From the NCBI GenBank assembly GCA_016801845.1, contig CM028916.1:18289514-18353513 (forward strand): DNA of 64,000 bases. The letters are read 5' to 3'. A program made the translations under genes and the position numbers. Shown in pieces: positions 60,690-64,000 of this stretch. This DNA is from Polydactylus sextarius (taxonomy: Eukaryota; Chordata; Actinopteri; Polynemidae). The first letter of the stretch is position 1, and each line of letters opens with the position of its first letter. Below the pieces are notes generated by a model. That model was not told where the DNA came from. It saw only the letters and a program-made list of their open reading frames with translations, and did not search any database.

Positions 60690-61494
60690 ACAGTGGGCAG
60701 TGCTGACAGAAACGGACATCCTGAAAACTTGGACAGCTGCAAGTAGAGGAGGCTTGTGGAGATTTGTCAATATTGGTGTTTTTTTTTTTCTTTTTTCATT
60801 TTTTTTTGCAAGTGTATGTATGAAGAATACCTCCACAGCTTGACCAGTTCTCTCTGCAGTGGACAAACACTGGTCAAGCATGTGCCCCCACCTCCCTCCA
60901 CTACCTGTTTACCTGTTAATGGACATCCATCTGACTGCCAGGGCATTTCCCAAGTTGTCCAGCTAACACTAACCTACTCTGTGTGTGGTTTGGGGGTCCA
61001 TCTTCTTTCTTTGGTGTCAGTTACGGCAGATACACGAGGACTAGTCTGAAGTACTGTCATAGCTCGTAAAGGCTGTTTGGTGCGTCACATTTTCCTCCTC
61101 CTCATTTCTGACTCTTTGAAAAGATGACAGAATGGCCAGCTTCCATTTAATTTCCTGGCTGTGCTGTAGCTTTCGCCTTTTACTGTCCACTGTCCACAGC
61201 GACTTCCAGGGAATGGTTTTCATTTCCTTGTATTCCTTTTTTCCAAGCAGTCCTACATGTTCTGAACAAGAATGATGGCGTGGTAGAAACGGAAACAGGT
61301 CTTTGAGAGCCACACTGAGTACATCTCTGGTTATGTGGATATTTCTTAGGCTGTAGTCAACAGCTATTAAACTGAAGGGTTACTCAGTAATTTTCATGTC
61401 ACAGAACAGAAGGCCCTTTGGCGTTTACTGATGGGTGATGTTTAAAACAAAGGCAGACTGTTCTGATTGAGCAGTAAGCATTAAGTCAGGCTTG

Positions 61495-61776
61495 AAGGAA
61501 TAGGTTGACGATTTTGGAAATGTACTTATTGGCTTTTTTGTTAAGCATTACATTAGAAGATTTATTCCACTCAGGCATGGTTGGCCGGTGTTTGTTATGT
61601 TTGGATACAGCCAGGCTGCTAACTGTTTCCCTGTTTCCAGTCTTTATGCTAAGCTGGTCCACTTCTGGCTGTAGCTTCATATTTACAATACAGACATGAG
61701 CGTCTCATTAATCTTCTCATCTAACCCTCTGCAAGAAAGCAAATAATCACATTTCCCAAATGTCAAACTATTCCTT
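61495..61776. mobile_element. Teleost TIR element, near complete
   Basis: The left end AAGGAATAGGTTGACGATTT and the right end, read in reverse as AAGGAATAGTTTGACATTTG, form imperfect terminal inverted repeats of about 27 bp. The interior has TGTTTCCAGTCTTTATGCTA and GGCTGTAGCTTCATATTTA, which I recall as typical of an abundant MITE-like fish repeat. It is 282 bp and noncoding, and would be transcribed as part of the abhd17a 3' UTR. Confidence 0.65.
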
Positions 61777-63589
61777 CCAGTTTGAAGTGTGGTTGTCAAG
61801 GACATCTGTAAATAATTAGCAGAATCATTTGGTGAGCGGACCCTTTTAAAGCTTCATGTTCTGGCTAGATTTGGTTAAGAGACAAAGCAGCTGCTCGGTT
61901 CACCAAACTAATGAGGATTATGTCTGTTCAGAGTAATCATGCTTCATCAGAATCATACTGATTAACTCGTAGTCTTACAGCACAGTTTGTTTTCTTCCTG
62001 TTCCTATTCACCCTCTGCACATCTTCTCCTGATGTTTTTTGTCTTGATGTAATTAATCCGAACGTGTTTTTCGTCGTAGTGTAGGGCCATGGTCTGTCTG
62101 TTTCCATGCGTGTAAATGTTATGACTAACAGTGTGATTCGGATCAGGTGCCAGGACGAGACATCATGCCTACTACAGCTCTGTTTTAACCTCTGTGGCCC
62201 TAAATGTAGGAGCTCTCTTATGGGTGGCAGCACGCTTCATGTCTGACACAAGCCATATTTGAGCCTCTCACTGTTGGTGTGGTGCAGGTTCCACCACACA
62301 CACCTTTGCACATCATCGCCATCATCTTCATCTCACACACATACACACACACACACACACATACATTCACACAACATGCATACACACATATTACATGTAC
62401 TGTAGTATACAGTATATTTACACATCTATATATATCAGATCAAGCATGACAAAAGCAGGTCTTAAGTTCAGCACTATTGTACAAAGCATCCAAAGTGTAA
62501 TAAGGGTATAAAATGTAAATGTAATGTGTCTCCTTCATTATTATTGACTGTCTTCTACAGGCCAGCATAAAGGATACTAGCATCCCAGTTGTATAAGTAC
62601 TAATAGGCCCTGTGTGTAGACCTGAAAAGTACATGAATTGGTCTTTTAGTCTCCAGCTAGCGTCACATTCAGGGTGTTTGCTCGGAGACTCATCGGTTTC
62701 AGTGATAGTTGCTGCATTTTGTTAAAGGGAACATGTACTTAACTAGCACTGATCTGATTACTCTATTTTTTGGAGTACAAGAGGGTCTTAGTAAGCAGTG
62801 GAAAGGTTAACAAACACCACTCGCTTGCTATCATCACTTTGAACAGGGAAATTCTCCTTTCTCATCCTGTGCTTTGTGTCTCTGATATGTAAATAATGGA
62901 AATCTGTTACCATCTTGAACCAGGGATCTGAGCTGCCAGAAGAATTACAGAGTTATCGCTTTTCTCTGAAAAAAGAAGTAGGCCTCAGTTTTTCCTGGAC
63001 AGGTCGTATTATCAGGGAAACCACTGGATCCACTTTTGATTCATGGGGCTCGGTTTAAGAAACGGGTCGGAAATTTGCCGTTTTATTGATGCACCACTAT
63101 GGTTGACGTACATTGTATCCTCTGGCCCTGAATGTTTATTGACTGGGTGGGCGGGTGGGAGGGAGGGGGGGTGAAACAGTGAAAACTGTATGCATGTCTA
63201 TTGTGTTTTGCCGAGCAAATGATGGGGTGGGATGTTATCTCTATTATGTATTCTGTGTGAGGAGAAAGCTGAACTCATGGCAACGGAACATTGAAGCGCT
63301 TTAAAAAAGAAACAAAAAACAAACGGGACATTTGAATTTTTTAATTGCTGATACTAACTGATGTATTGTTATGAGTTTTGTGCTAGAGTTTGAGTGGGGC
63401 AGTGGTGGGTGGGTGGGGGGTTGGGGGGACTAGACAATATTAGTGGGCTGTTTATATGGTTACTGTACTTACCTATTCTATTCTTTGTATTATGATTTGT
63501 AATTTTATGTTGCTTTTTTGAACTGAGAATATGATGTAATGAAATTAATTCATGGGACTGAATCTTGACCTTTTTATGGACAACAAAAT

Positions 63590-63595
63590 AATAAA
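63590..63595 (+). terminator. Poly(A) signal of abhd17a
   Basis: AATAAA in an A-rich stretch about 3.46 kb after the stop codon. The flank after about 63620 has no recognisable gene to the window end. Confidence 0.55.
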
Positions 63596-63620
63596 AATAT
63601 CACTTATGTACAAAAACATG

Positions 63621-64000
63621 AAACTGATGATTCTGATTTTAAAACAGACTGTATTTTTGTACAGTGCATAAGTTAACAAGATTGTATACATCATATAAAG
63701 TCAGAGGGGAAAAAAAAGTACACAACTTAAACATTTAACTTTGGATGACAGGACTTGTTCAACAGTGACACTTGGTTTTGGACAATAATATATAAATTCA
63801 TCATAGTTTCTTCCTTTTGGCTTGAATCAGTGCATATATGATACATGGCTCAGATAAATTGCTTCTCAGGCCTGGAAAGGTTTTAACAATTACATGAATG
63901 GTTTCAGTGAATATGTCTTTTCAGTATAAGAGCTGATATATGACCACTTCTATACCTTCAGACATTCGGAGATCATATCTATGTAGAATTCTCAAAAATG
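63621..64000. other. Downstream flank, nothing recognised
   Basis: AT-rich unique sequence. It could hold the 3' UTR of a gene beyond the window, but nothing shows this. Confidence 0.3.

Larger units (their letters stand above)
60133..63610 (+). other. abhd17a 3' UTR
   Basis: No further acceptor-bounded exon is visible. The first strong poly(A) context is at 63590. The region includes (GT)n at 60654-60688, a TIR element at 61495-61776, (CA)n at 62336-62362 and G-rich stretches near 63145 and 63400. Shorter isoforms are possible. Confidence 0.5.

Overview
This window looks like nuclear DNA of a teleost fish, probably a percomorph-type genome. The genes are vertebrate genes split by GT-AG introns. 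The spacers are rich in (CA)n, (CT)n and (TA)n microsatellites, and several interspersed repeats are types I recognise from teleost genomes. Nothing prokaryotic, plasmid or phage-like is present.

Four protein-coding genes can be read. (1) Positions 1588-12819, minus strand: a retinoid-related orphan receptor (ROR family, best fit RORC). It has ten coding exons whose phases all agree and encode 489 aa. Its promoter and 5' UTR lie at about 12.8-13.4 kb, and a possible second promoter lies at about 8.2-8.5 kb. (2) Positions 24385-25284, plus strand: a coding-intronless rhodopsin-class GPCR of the GPR35/GPR55 type, alone in a repeat-rich spacer. (3) Positions 29299-41724, minus strand: a class 6 transmembrane semaphorin with sixteen coding exons and 899 aa. 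A 12-kb intron leads back to a CpG-rich 5' exon at about 53.8-54.0 kb. (4) Positions 57422-60132, plus strand: abhd17a, a depalmitoylating serine hydrolase with four coding exons and 362 aa. Two likely noncoding exons lie upstream and a 3' UTR of about 3.5 kb runs to a poly(A) signal at 63590. The semaphorin and abhd17a are divergently arranged about 2.2 kb apart.

The genes do not form an operon-like unit. ROR is a nuclear transcription factor, the GPCR and semaphorin are membrane signalling proteins, and ABHD17 removes palmitate from membrane proteins. From memory, human RORC and SEMA6C lie on 1q21 while ABHD17A and SEMA6B lie on 19p13, so the cluster joins markers of two sister paralogons.

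I found no clearly new multi-gene system. The most interesting signals are: a set of ROR-response elements in intron 1 and upstream of the ROR gene, suggesting autoregulation; sequence shared between the normal and a putative second ROR promoter; a one-residue shortening just before the ROR activation helix; a phase-compatible unidentified exon-like ORF in ROR intron 1; an RFX X-box joined to a CCAAT box in the semaphorin intron; a glycine-expanded linker in ABHD17A; and an undescribed dispersed repeat present twice. Gene models come from reading splice sites and reading frames by eye. No alignment or search was run.
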